Origin: Azonexus hydrophilus | Lineage (GTDB): Bacteria > Pseudomonadota > Gammaproteobacteria > Burkholderiales > Rhodocyclaceae | Length of the DNA stretch: 64,000 nucleotides | Direction: 5' to 3' | Assembly (NCBI RefSeq): GCF_905120355.1 | Contig: NZ_CAJHOB010000011.1 | Location: 1 to 64,000 of the forward strand | In this document: piece by piece, positions 26,343 to 34,427 of the stretch | Numbering within the stretch: the stretch's first letter is position 1 | Layout of the letters: the number at the start of each line of letters is the position of its first letter | Notes under the pieces: model-generated | What the model saw: the letters and a program-made list of their open reading frames with translations, nothing else | The model's database searches: none | What the model was told of the DNA's origin: nothing | Program-made: the position numbers and the translations under genes

Positions 26343-27515
26343 TTATTGTGGGTTGGTAGAAATATTTTTGCCTTCCAGAGCCAGCAGCGCGGCCTGGTAG
26401 CGTGGCACAAGATCGCCGGGCTGATCGACGGTAATGCCCAAATCGTGCATCAAACCATCCTTCAGGCCATAAATCCAGCCATGTATGGTCAGTTTCTGCT
26501 TCCGCGCCCAGGCATCCTGCACCACCGGCGTATTGCACAGGCTGACCACCTGTTCGAGCACATTGACTTCGCACAAGCGGTCAATGCGCTGATGTTCCGG
26601 CGTCGCATCGACCAGTTCCTGGTGCAGATTGATGACCTGATGCACATTGTGCAGCCAGAAATCGGCAATGCCGACGCGCTTCTTCTGCAAAGCAGCGGTC
26701 ACCCCGCCGCAACCATAGTGACCAACCACCATGATGTGCTTGACCTTGAGCACGTCGATCGCGTACTGGATGACCGACAGGCAGTTGAGATCGGTATGCA
26801 CCACCAGATTGGCGACGTTGCGGTGCACGAACACCTCGCCCGGCAGCAGGCCGACAATCTGGTTGGCCGGCACCCGCGAATCGGAGCAGCCGATCCAGAG
26901 GAATTCCGGCGCCTGCAGATCGGCCAGACGCTTGAAGTAAGTTGGATCGACTTCCTGCATCTGGCGCGCCCAGGCACGGTTGAAATCGAACAGGTGGCAG
27001 AGGTTTTCGTTACGAATTTCTTCTTCCGACCAATTATCGAGATCCAGCGCCATGAAAATGGCCCCTTCAACCGGGGTCTGGTAGTAATTGGGCGCTTCGT
27101 TGAAACCCAGTTCGCGATACAGCTTCACTGCCAGGCGCATGTTTGGCAAGGTGTCGATCAGCAGTTTGCGATAGCCCAGTTCCTTGGCCGCCTTGATTGC
27201 AGCCAGGGCGAGACGGCGCCCGACACCGCGGCCACGCTTTTCCGGCGTGACGTACAGGCGTTTCATTTCGCCCACGCCTTCGCTGTCCGGCAGGGGCCTG
27301 ACACCAACGCAGCCGGCCGGCTCGCCGTCGAGCTCGGCAAAGAACAGCCGGCCATTGGCCCCATCGTAAGGCGCTGGCAGGGTGGCCATGTCTTCGTCAA
27401 AATGTTGATAGGAAAGATCAACTCCCAGCCAGGCGGCGTAATTGCGGAAATACTGGCGGACTTGTTCCAGGGCTTCGTGATCTTCAGGGCCCAAGCGGCG
27501 TAATTTGAAATTCAT
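26343..27515 (-). CDS. GNAT acetyltransferase-beta carbonic anhydrase fusion protein
   Basis: 390 residues in one uninterrupted frame from MNFKLRRLGPEDHEAL. Residues 1-160 form a GNAT domain with the acetyl-CoA loop RGRGVGRRLA (94-103) and KLYRELGF. Residues about 168-385 match E. coli carbonic anhydrase 2 (Can): WIGCSDSRVP and GHYGCGG give zinc ligands Cys210, Asp212, His266 and Cys269, with the Can spacing. HRNVANLVVHTDLNCLSVIQYA and KLTIHGWIYGL also match. The anhydrase part hydrates CO2 to bicarbonate, which the nearby biotin carboxylase needs. The GNAT substrate is unknown. Both domains look intact. Confidence 0.92.
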   Translation of the reverse strand: MNFKLRRLGPEDHEALEQVRQYFRNYAAWLGVDLSYQHFDEDMATLPAPYDGANGRLFFAELDGEPAGCVGVRPLPDSEGVGEMKRLYVTPEKRGRGVGRRLALAAIKAAKELGYRKLLIDTLPNMRLAVKLYRELGFNEAPNYYQTPVEGAIFMALDLDNWSEEEIRNENLCHLFDFNRAWARQMQEVDPTYFKRLADLQAPEFLWIGCSDSRVPANQIVGLLPGEVFVHRNVANLVVHTDLNCLSVIQYAIDVLKVKHIMVVGHYGCGGVTAALQKKRVGIADFWLHNVHQVINLHQELVDATPEHQRIDRLCEVNVLEQVVSLCNTPVVQDAWARKQKLTIHGWIYGLKDGLMHDLGITVDQPGDLVPRYQAALLALEGKNISTNPQ

Positions 27516-27624
27516 GCGGGATTCACTCCGGTTTACCCGACAGGCGGCAAGGTGCCGCCACGGCATATCTTGATTTGCGCGGTTGCGCAAACGCCGTATT
27601 TTACCCGGAGCATCCCGTCGACCT
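27516..27624. other. Intergenic stretch with two small hairpins
   Basis: The gap between the isovaleryl-CoA dehydrogenase stop and the GNAT-carbonic anhydrase start contains GGCGGC/GCCGCC (27544-27560) and TTTGCGC-GGTT-GCGCAAA (27574-27591, perfect seven-base stem). Neither is followed by a T run on the minus strand, so neither is a convincing terminator. They may be processing sites or weak attenuators in the polycistronic message. Confidence 0.4.
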
Positions 27625-28797
27625 TCACCGCGTTTCTGCCATCAGCTCGCGACCAATCAACATGCGCCGGATTTCGGAAGTGCCGGCACCGATTTCATAC
27701 AGTTTGGCGTCGCGCCACAGGCGGCCCGTCGGGTATTCGTTGGTGTAGCCGACGCCGCCCAGCGTCTGGATCGCCTCGCCGGCCATCCAGGTCGCCTTTT
27801 CGGCGGAGTAGAGAATCGCCCCGGCAGCATCCTTGCGCAGGGTACGCGCATGATCGGCGCTGTCGCAGGCGCGGCCGACGGCATAGACGTAAGCGCGGGT
27901 AGCCTGCCAGGTCGAATACATGTCGGCGACCTTGCCCTGCATCAGCTGGAAATCGCCGATGGCCTGGCCGAACTGCTTGCGTTCGTGCAGATAGGGCACG
28001 ACCACGTCCATGCACGCCGCCATGATCCCGAGCGGCCCACCGCAGAGCACGGCGCGTTCGTAGTCGAGGCCGGACATCAGCACCCTGGTGCCGTTGCCGA
28101 CGCCGCCAAGCACGTTTTCCTCCGGCACCTCGCAGTCGTCGAAGAACAGCGGGTAGGTGTTCGAGCCGCGCATGCCCAGCTTGTCGAGATGCGGCCCATG
28201 CGAAAAGCCCTGCATACCCTTCTCGACGATGAAGGCGGTCATGCCCTTGGCGCCGGCCGCCGGATCGGTCTTGGCGTAAACCACCAGGGTGTCGGCGTCG
28301 CCACCGTTGGTGATCCACATCTTGGCGCCGTTGAGCAGATAGCGGTCGCCTTTCTTCTCGGCCCGGAGCTTCATCGAAACGACGTCGGAACCGGCATTTG
28401 GCTCGGACATCGCCAACGCGCCGACGTGTTCACCCGAGATCAGCTTGGGCAGGTATTTCTGACGCTGCGCTTCCGTACCGTTGCGCCGAATCTGGTTGAC
28501 GCACAAATTCGAGTGGGCACCGTAGGACAGACCCACCGAAGCCGAAGCGCGCGAGATTTCCTCGAGCGCGACGATATGCGCCAGATAGCCCATGTTGGTG
28601 CCGCCATATTCTTCCGGCGCAGTCATGCCGAGCAGGCCCATGTCGCCGAACTTTCGCCACAGATCAGCGGGAAATTCGTTGCCGCGGTCAATCGCCGCCG
28701 CACGCGGCGCGATTTCCGTTGCCGCAAACGCCTGCACGGCTTGGCGCAAGGCAGCGATATCTTCGCCCAGGGCGAAGTCCAGACTGGGAATGTTCAT
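27625..28797 (-). CDS. liuA: Isovaleryl-CoA dehydrogenase
   Basis: 390 residues. It oxidises isovaleryl-CoA to 3-methylcrotonyl-CoA, the first committed step of leucine degradation. The catalytic Glu lies at 247 in [17 protein letters not shown], the helix position specific for isovaleryl-CoA dehydrogenase; the alternative C-terminal position is Gly in [14 protein letters not shown] and substrate segments are [22 protein letters not shown] and [18 protein letters not shown] precedes the ATG. It is the second gene after the LiuR-type operator, 34 bases after the thioesterase. Confidence 0.96.
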   Translation of the reverse strand: MNIPSLDFALGEDIAALRQAVQAFAATEIAPRAAAIDRGNEFPADLWRKFGDMGLLGMTAPEEYGGTNMGYLAHIVALEEISRASASVGLSYGAHSNLCVNQIRRNGTEAQRQKYLPKLISGEHVGALAMSEPNAGSDVVSMKLRAEKKGDRYLLNGAKMWITNGGDADTLVVYAKTDPAAGAKGMTAFIVEKGMQGFSHGPHLDKLGMRGSNTYPLFFDDCEVPEENVLGGVGNGTRVLMSGLDYERAVLCGGPLGIMAACMDVVVPYLHERKQFGQAIGDFQLMQGKVADMYSTWQATRAYVYAVGRACDSADHARTLRKDAAGAILYSAEKATWMAGEAIQTLGGVGYTNEYPTGRLWRDAKLYEIGAGTSEIRRMLIGRELMAETR

Positions 28798-28831
28798 CGG
28801 TTTGTCTCCACTATTTTGTTTTATGTAAATC

Positions 28832-29278
28832 TTACTTTTCTGCTTTGCCGTACATGACCATGATGGTCTGCTGCATCAGGGCACAGAGCTTTTCCTGCCC
28901 AGTCTTGAGCGCATACACCTCGGCCTGCGTCACGATCAGGGTACGCCCCGGTCGCACCACCTTGCCACGCGCAATCAGTAGTTCACCATCGGCGGGCGCC
29001 ACCAGATTCAGCTTGTACTCCACCGTCAGCACTGACGCATCGGCCGGCAGAATGCTCATGGCGGCATAACCTGCCGCCGAATCAGCAATCATGCCGACAA
29101 TACCGCCATGCACGAAGCCATGCTGCTGCTCCACGCCGGCCCAGTGCGGCAGGTGAATTTCCGTGCGCCCGGTGTCGACAACCGGCAGCGTTGCACGAAT
29201 CAGCTCCATCGCGTGCTGCTTGGCAAAGCTGGCGCGTACGCGCTCGGCAAAACCGGGATCACTGCTCTCTTGGCTCAT
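28832..29278 (-). CDS. PaaI-type hotdog thioesterase
   Basis: 148 residues, a single hotdog domain with [23 protein letters not shown] (about 52-74), the classic active-site helix of PaaI-type acyl-CoA thioesterases. GAGGAG lies 9 bases before the ATG. It is the first gene of the liu series, directly behind a predicted LiuR-controlled promoter. It differs from the thioesterase at 22587 in keeping the HGG motif. A housekeeping role in freeing CoA from stalled branched acyl-CoA is inferred. Confidence 0.87.
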   Translation of the reverse strand: MSQESSDPGFAERVRASFAKQHAMELIRATLPVVDTGRTEIHLPHWAGVEQQHGFVHGGIVGMIADSAAGYAAMSILPADASVLTVEYKLNLVAPADGELLIARGKVVRPGRTLIVTQAEVYALKTGQEKLCALMQQTIMVMYGKAEK

Positions 29279-29316
29279 CTAGCGTCTCCTCTAGTGTCGT
29301 GATTTTATGGTTGTCC

Positions 29317-29347
29317 ATTTTATTGACGTTTACGTTAACGTCAACAA
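29317..29347 (-). promoter_or_regulatory. Predicted LiuR-controlled promoter and operator
   Basis: A 22-base palindrome at 29323-29344 (arms TTGACGTT and AACGTCAA around a TACG-type centre) is symmetric except at one pair of positions. On the minus strand it lies between TAAAAT (29317-29322) and an upstream hexamer: TTGTTG at 29342-29347 gives a 19-base spacer, TTGACG at 29339-29344 gives 16. An operator inside an over-long spacer is the standard MerR-family design. The palindrome resembles published LiuR sites of proteobacteria (core ACGTTAACGT). The first liu gene starts 39 bases downstream, and a LiuR-like gene is at 32866-33261. Confidence 0.75.
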
Positions 29348-29430
29348 GCCTTTCCTGACCCAACCCCCAGATCTGCACCCACTGCAACAGCCCGCAACGT
29401 TACTGCGGCACCACGCACCAACAACCGCGC

Positions 29431-32400
29431 CTACTGCGCATGGGCGCTGATGTAGGCGTAACAGAGCTGCGGATCGTCGGCCAGATCGGCAAAGCGGATC
29501 TGGCGCTTCTGCCAGGCGGAGAAATCCGGCTGCTCGCCGTTGTCGGCCGTGCGGACATGCCGCAGCACCATGCCCCAGTCGTTGAAAACACGCCGCTGCA
29601 GGGGGCCCTCGGCAACCACCCGGAAGCCTTCGTGGCGCTGATCGGCAGCAATCTTGTCGCGCAACACCTGCAGGTCTTCCTGCCGGCCTTCGAGCAACTG
29701 CATGAATTCACCTTCGTGGTAGATCAGGCAGCCAGACACCCCGGTCAAGCGATTGTGCCGCCGGACACGCTGCAACAGGTCAAGCAACTCTTCTTCCGTC
29801 ATCAGCGCCCGGCTGCGGCTGACATACAGCAGGTAGTACAGCGGTGGCCGGGTCTCACCGACAAACTCGCCCTGCTCGCGCTCGAAAGTCGCGCAGAAGG
29901 TCTGTTCCTCCAGCGGGCGGTGGAAGTAATAACCCTGGATCAGATCGCAGCCGTAGGTACACAACTCGCGCTGCTGCGCCCCCGTTTCCACCCCTTCCGC
30001 CACCAGCTTCAGACCCAGCGAACGGGCGATGCCGATCACCGCACGGATGATGGCCCGGCTTTCCTCACTCCTTTCAATGCCGTCGACAAAGGCACGATCG
30101 ATTTTCAGGACATTGACCGGCAGACGGGTCAATTGCGCCAGCGAGGAATAGCCGGTGCCGAAATCATCGACTGCAACCCGCAAGCCGAGATCGGCCAGCC
30201 GCCGCAGAATGCGCAGATTGGTCTCGACATCCGCCATCAGGGCAGTTTCAGTGATCTCCAGCAACAGCCGCGTCGGCTCGGCACCCGTTTCCTGCAAAAT
30301 GGCACTGAAATTTTCGACCAGCGTAGTTTCACTGAGCTGACGCGCGGACACATTGACGGAAATATACGGCGCCTCATTGCCCCAGCGATTCCGCCACTCC
30401 GCCTCGGCCCGGCAGGCCTGGCGGAAGACCCAGAGGCCGATGGGCACAATGGCACCGGTCAGCTCGGCAATCGGAATGAAGACGGCGGGCGACACCTCGC
30501 CGCTGGCCGGCGTCCAGCGCAACAACAGCTCGGCACCTGCAATACGGCCGCTTTCAGCACCGACAATCGGCTGGAAGCGCACGGAAAATTCATCCCGCTC
30601 GATCGCCTGCCGCAACCCATTGGTGATCGTCAGCCGCTGCTGCGCCTGCGCCTGCAGGCTCTCATTGAAGAACTGCCAGCCATCGCGGCCACTTTCCTTG
30701 ACCGCATACATCGCGGTATCGGCATAGCGCAGCAGATCATCCGCCGAATGCGTACTGCCATTCCCAATCGCCACCCCGACACTGCCCGTCACGAACAGAT
30801 CGTGGCCCTGAAACACGACCGGCTGCCGCAATATGTCGTTGATCCGCGCCGCCAGCAAGGACATGCTGACCGGCTCCTCGACCTGCTCGCACAGGGCGAT
30901 GAATTCATCGCCGGCCAGCCGGCCAACGGTATCGCCTGGACGCACCTGCTCGATCAAGCGTCGGGCAACGCTTTGCAGGAGCAGATCCCCGACCTCATGA
31001 CCATAGGTGTCATTGATCAGCTTGAAGCCATCCAGATCGATGAACAGCAAGGCCACATTCAGACCGCTGCGCCGCGAACGCTGCAAGGCCTGCGTCAGGC
31101 GCTCGCGGATCAGAACCCGATTCGGCAATCCGGTCAGCGCGTCATGGGTCGCCCGGCGGGTGAGTTCTTCCTCCGCCCGCTTGCGCTCGGTAATGTCGCG
31201 CAAGGTCACCACCAGCAACCAGTCGTCACCATCGCGGAACTTGGCAATCGAGGCCTCGAGCGGAAAGAAAGTGCCATCCTTGCGGTAACCGACCACATCA
31301 TTGCGGCCGCCCATTTTCCGTTCCTGCTCGTCACCCTGAACAAATGCAGCGAGCAGTTCGGCATGCCGTTGGCGAAAATGCGGCGGCAGCAGCAGATGAA
31401 TCGACATGCCAAGCAATTCCTGCCGCTCATAGCCGAACAGGGACTCGGCGCAACGATTGGATTCAGTGATGACACCACGACCATCCGTGGCGATGATTGC
31501 CATATCCGCCACCGACAGAATGTGTTGCGCATTTTCATGGCGCATCCGGCCCTGCCCCATCTCCACTACCAGTCGTGCCGCCGCTGCCGGCACAGCCGGC
31601 GCTTCGGCGCTGGCAACCGCCTCGTCGGCATGCCGCCGGTAACGTTCGGGAATCTGCGGCGGAATACGGCCAAAGCTCTGCACCACGTCGAAGCTGCCGT
31701 CGGCATTGCAGCAGGCCAGATACGCATTCACGCTGGCGTGATGGGTGGCGGCGTCCATCTCGACCACGCCTTGCGGGCCGCTCACCCAGACCTGCTCCAG
31801 CGCGCCAATCAAGGCCTCGGCGGCAACACTGCCGGCGGCCTCGACGGCGCGGGCAAACGCATGCACGCACAGATAGGCGGCTTCACCAAAATTAGTCAGC
31901 ACACCATTGCCGTGCGGCCAGATGCCCGTCACCCCCGGCTGGCGCGCCAGCTGCTGCAGCAGACGGTGATTTTCCGCCGTGCGCAGCGACATGAAATAGG
32001 TGCTGCTGGAATACAAACCTTCGCGCACCGCAGGGGGCAGCTGGCTCACCAGCATTTCGTCGTAATGCCCCATCACGACCGTCATGCGCTGCTTCAAGCC
32101 GCGCTCGGCAAAGCGCGTGAGAATCGCCAGCTGGTCGCTGCCTGCGAAATACGGCACAAAAACATCGGCCCCTGAGCAGGCGAGCTGCTCCAGCAGGTGT
32201 TCAATTTCATCCTTGCTGGCACCGATGGACAGATATTCCTCACCGACCACGGTGCCTTCCAGCCGCTGCAGCACCCGTTTGGCGGCATCGATGGAGCCGC
32301 GCGGCCACTCATAGTTATTGCCGGCGAAGAACATCTTGACGCCGTAGCGCTGCGCCATGAACGGAATCATCTTGTCGATCTGCTGGTTGGGCAGGGCGGC

Positions 32401-32754
32401 AAAATTGAAGAAGTAGCGGCTACTGATACTCCCCTCGTAAAAAGAGAAATTCAGCAGGGGGATCTGGCGCGGCGCGGCCACCTGGGCAACCACCGCAATC
32501 CGCGAGCTGGACAGCAGATTGCCGATCAGCGCAACGCAGCCGTGCTGATCGAGCAATCTTTCCGCCGCCGGAACAGCCGTCGCGGGCACACTGCCATCGT
32601 CCTCGACGACCAGCTCGAGCGACCGCCCAAGCAAGCCGCCCCGCTGGTTGATTTCCTCACTGGCGATGCGCGCCGCATTGACGATCTCCTGCCCGTACAA
32701 ACCGACCAGGCCTGTCAGGGGAGACATCAGCCCCAAGCGGATTGGCTCAACCAT
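29431..32754 (-). CDS. Cytosolic PBP-like-PAS-GGDEF-EAL-BLUF sensor for cyclic-di-GMP turnover
   Basis: 1107 residues. Residues 4-370 form a periplasmic-binding-protein fold of the AmiC/urea-amide type (RLGLMSPLTG, AARIASEEIN, GVALIGN-like core) without signal peptide, so it is expected in the cytoplasm. A PAS domain is at about 404-525. GGDEF follows at 530-692 with AGDEF (614-618), and EAL at 705-955 with ELL (742-744) in place of EAL but DDFGTG (863-868) intact. BLUF is at 971-1107 with the flavin-site Tyr, Asn and Gln in YLLYVS, RRHNRLTG and FMQLLEG. It probably makes or breaks cyclic-di-GMP in response to a small ligand and blue light. Confidence 0.93.
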   Translation of the reverse strand: MVEPIRLGLMSPLTGLVGLYGQEIVNAARIASEEINQRGGLLGRSLELVVEDDGSVPATAVPAAERLLDQHGCVALIGNLLSSSRIAVVAQVAAPRQIPLLNFSFYEGSISSRYFFNFAALPNQQIDKMIPFMAQRYGVKMFFAGNNYEWPRGSIDAAKRVLQRLEGTVVGEEYLSIGASKDEIEHLLEQLACSGADVFVPYFAGSDQLAILTRFAERGLKQRMTVVMGHYDEMLVSQLPPAVREGLYSSSTYFMSLRTAENHRLLQQLARQPGVTGIWPHGNGVLTNFGEAAYLCVHAFARAVEAAGSVAAEALIGALEQVWVSGPQGVVEMDAATHHASVNAYLACCNADGSFDVVQSFGRIPPQIPERYRRHADEAVASAEAPAVPAAAARLVVEMGQGRMRHENAQHILSVADMAIIATDGRGVITESNRCAESLFGYERQELLGMSIHLLLPPHFRQRHAELLAAFVQGDEQERKMGGRNDVVGYRKDGTFFPLEASIAKFRDGDDWLLVVTLRDITERKRAEEELTRRATHDALTGLPNRVLIRERLTQALQRSRRSGLNVALLFIDLDGFKLINDTYGHEVGDLLLQSVARRLIEQVRPGDTVGRLAGDEFIALCEQVEEPVSMSLLAARINDILRQPVVFQGHDLFVTGSVGVAIGNGSTHSADDLLRYADTAMYAVKESGRDGWQFFNESLQAQAQQRLTITNGLRQAIERDEFSVRFQPIVGAESGRIAGAELLLRWTPASGEVSPAVFIPIAELTGAIVPIGLWVFRQACRAEAEWRNRWGNEAPYISVNVSARQLSETTLVENFSAILQETGAEPTRLLLEITETALMADVETNLRILRRLADLGLRVAVDDFGTGYSSLAQLTRLPVNVLKIDRAFVDGIERSEESRAIIRAVIGIARSLGLKLVAEGVETGAQQRELCTYGCDLIQGYYFHRPLEEQTFCATFEREQGEFVGETRPPLYYLLYVSRSRALMTEEELLDLLQRVRRHNRLTGVSGCLIYHEGEFMQLLEGRQEDLQVLRDKIAADQRHEGFRVVAEGPLQRRVFNDWGMVLRHVRTADNGEQPDFSAWQKRQIRFADLADDPQLCYAYISAHAQ

Positions 32755-32785
32755 ATGCGTTGTCTCTGGAGATTGGAAATAGCTT

Positions 32786-32814
32786 TATTGAAGCACACCG
32801 GCTTGCCGTCTCAA
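32786..32814 (-). promoter_or_regulatory. Predicted promoter for the BLUF/GGDEF-EAL gene
   Basis: On the minus strand TTGAGA (32809-32814) and TCAATA (32786-32791) are separated by exactly 17 bases and lie 32 bases before the ATG. The gap between this gene and liuR is 111 bases, so independent transcription is plausible. The hexamers are only moderately close to consensus and a readthrough message from liuR is also possible. Confidence 0.33.
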
Positions 32815-32865
32815 CCTGCTTTCCGGCGCAACCGACCACAAAATCAAGCACCCACACCATGCAAA

Positions 32866-33261
32866 TTAGCGGATCGTCGCCCGCCGCCCCAGCTCTGTCC
32901 GACACAGAGTTTCGAACTGGGCGATATCGGCCAGCATCGCCTCGATATCCTCGCGCTGCTGCTCCAGCGCCGCCCGACGCTTTTCCATGATGCGCAGACA
33001 CTCGACGAGTTGCGGCGTTTCGTCTTCGGTCGAAGCATACATGCCGATCAGATCCTTGATCTCGGCCAGGCTCAGCCCCAGGCGCTTGCCGCGCAGGGCC
33101 ATTTTCAGGCGGGCACGATCACGGCGGGTAAACACTCGTTTATTCCCCTCCCGCTGCGGCGCCAGGATGCCCTGATCCTCCCAGAAACGGATGGTGCGCG
33201 GGGTGATGGCGAATTCACGCGCGAGATCGGAAATGCTGAACACAGCGCCCGACGGTCGCAT
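32866..33261 (-). CDS. liuR: MerR-family regulator LiuR
   Basis: 131 residues. The MerR helix-turn-helix and wing occupy about 8-75 (FSISDLAREFAITPRTIRFWEDQGIL, then RVFTRRDRARLKMALRGKRLGLSLAEI), followed by the dimerisation coiled coil. There are no metal-binding cysteines of the heavy-metal subgroup. This pattern, including GKRLGLSLAEIKDLI, is that of LiuR, which controls branched-chain amino acid catabolism in proteobacteria. A strong AAAGGAG lies before the ATG. A predicted LiuR-type operator stands in front of the liu genes 3.5 kb downstream. Confidence 0.88.
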   Translation of the reverse strand: MRPSGAVFSISDLAREFAITPRTIRFWEDQGILAPQREGNKRVFTRRDRARLKMALRGKRLGLSLAEIKDLIGMYASTEDETPQLVECLRIMEKRRAALEQQREDIEAMLADIAQFETLCRTELGRRATIR

Positions 33262-33281
33262 TGTTTCTCCTTTGTATCCAC

Positions 33282-33312
33282 ATTATGACTGGCAAAGCGA
33301 ATTGTTTTTCAA
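33282..33312 (-). promoter_or_regulatory. Predicted liuR promoter
   Basis: On the minus strand TTGAAA (33307-33312) and CATAAT (33282-33287) are separated by 19 bases, the long spacer typical of MerR-family-controlled promoters. No clear LiuR palindrome was seen in the spacer, so autoregulation is not shown. The liuR ATG follows 20 bases later. The same gap must also hold the promoter of the divergent MBL-fold gene, which I could not place. Confidence 0.35.
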
Positions 33313-33371
33313 TCCGCACCCGTATGGTAACTTGTCCGCATTGGCACTCCGCACACCCTTCCGGTTTTTTC

Positions 33372-34412
33372 ATGTCCCTGCATTACCCATTCGGCGAAAC
33401 CCCTGCCCCTGGCGAGCTTTTTCAGATTTGCGCGGGCGTTTTCTGGCTCCGTCTGCCCCTGCCGTTCCAGCTGGACCACATCAACCTGTGGCTGCTGCGC
33501 GATGGCGACGGCTGGACTCTGGTCGACACAGGGTTTCCAGATGAGGAAGGCCGCACCATCTGGCGCAGCGTCCTCGCCACTCTGCAGGGACCACTCAAAC
33601 GCATCATCGTCACGCACTTCCACCCCGACCACCTCGGCCTGGCCGACTGGCTGCTGCAGGAAACCGGGGCACGCCTGCTCATGACCAGCGGCGAATTCCT
33701 CACCGCCCATGCGGTATGGAACGAAGTCGGCGGACATGGGGCACGCTTCATGGTTGAACAGTTCCGCCAGCACGGACTGGACGCCGAACGCCTGGAAAAA
33801 TTCGCCCAGCGCGGTTCAGGCTACCGCAAGGCGATGCCCAGCCTGCCGGATCATTACGACCGCCTGAAAGCCGGCGATTCGCTGACCATCGACGGCCGGC
33901 ACTGGCACACCCTGATCGGACACGGCCACGCCCCGGAACATCTGGCACTGCATTGCCCCGAACTGGGCCTGTGCATTTCCGGCGACATGCTGCTGCCACG
34001 CATTTCCACCAACATCAGCGTCTTCGCCGCAACGCCAGATGCCGACGCACTCGGCTGGTACCTTGCCTCCCTGACTGAAATGTCCGTGCAACTTCCGGCC
34101 GCTACACTCGTTCTGCCCTCGCATGGCCGTCCCTTCACCGGCGTCGCTGCCCGCGTCACCGCCCTGCAGGAACACCATCGCGAACGGCTGCAGGCGCTGG
34201 AGGCCAGTTGCGCCAGCACCCCCCGAGCTGCCGCCGAACTGCTGGACGTGCTGTTTGGCCGCACGCTCGACACCCATCAGACCATGTTCGCCATGGGCGA
34301 AGCCATCGCCCACCTGAACCATCTACACCATGCCGGCCGCTTGTTGCGCCACATTGACGCCGCCGGGATAATCCGTTACACGTGTTCGAGCCCATCGAGC
34401 ACAGCCCACTGA
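33372..34412 (+). CDS. MBL-fold metallohydrolase
   Basis: 346 residues from MSLHYPFGETPAPGE. The metal motif THFHPDHLGLADWL is at about 80-93, then GHGHAPEHLALHC, SGDMLLPRISTN and LPSHGRPF, a complete set of ligands. A helical C-terminal region (about 265-346) follows. The same family includes thioesterase- and lactonase-like enzymes, and a homologous protein is encoded at 11448-12362. No clear ribosome binding site precedes this ATG; the family alignment supports it. It is followed by phaC after 15 bases and is probably cotranscribed with it. Confidence 0.88.
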   Translation: MSLHYPFGETPAPGELFQICAGVFWLRLPLPFQLDHINLWLLRDGDGWTLVDTGFPDEEGRTIWRSVLATLQGPLKRIIVTHFHPDHLGLADWLLQETGARLLMTSGEFLTAHAVWNEVGGHGARFMVEQFRQHGLDAERLEKFAQRGSGYRKAMPSLPDHYDRLKAGDSLTIDGRHWHTLIGHGHAPEHLALHCPELGLCISGDMLLPRISTNISVFAATPDADALGWYLASLTEMSVQLPAATLVLPSHGRPFTGVAARVTALQEHHRERLQALEASCASTPRAAAELLDVLFGRTLDTHQTMFAMGEAIAHLNHLHHAGRLLRHIDAAGIIRYTCSSPSSTAH

Positions 34413-34427
34413 GAGAGGAGTCATCAC

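Noticed and set aside
22587-29278. A complete fatty acid beta-oxidation operon
   Set aside because: There is no 3-hydroxyacyl-CoA dehydrogenase or acyl-CoA ligase gene in the series. The carboxylase, HMG-CoA lyase and isovaleryl-CoA dehydrogenase identify leucine catabolism instead.
29440-32175. A 911-codon open frame on the plus strand
   Set aside because: It mirrors the PBP-PAS-GGDEF-EAL-BLUF gene on the minus strand, whose five domains are clear.
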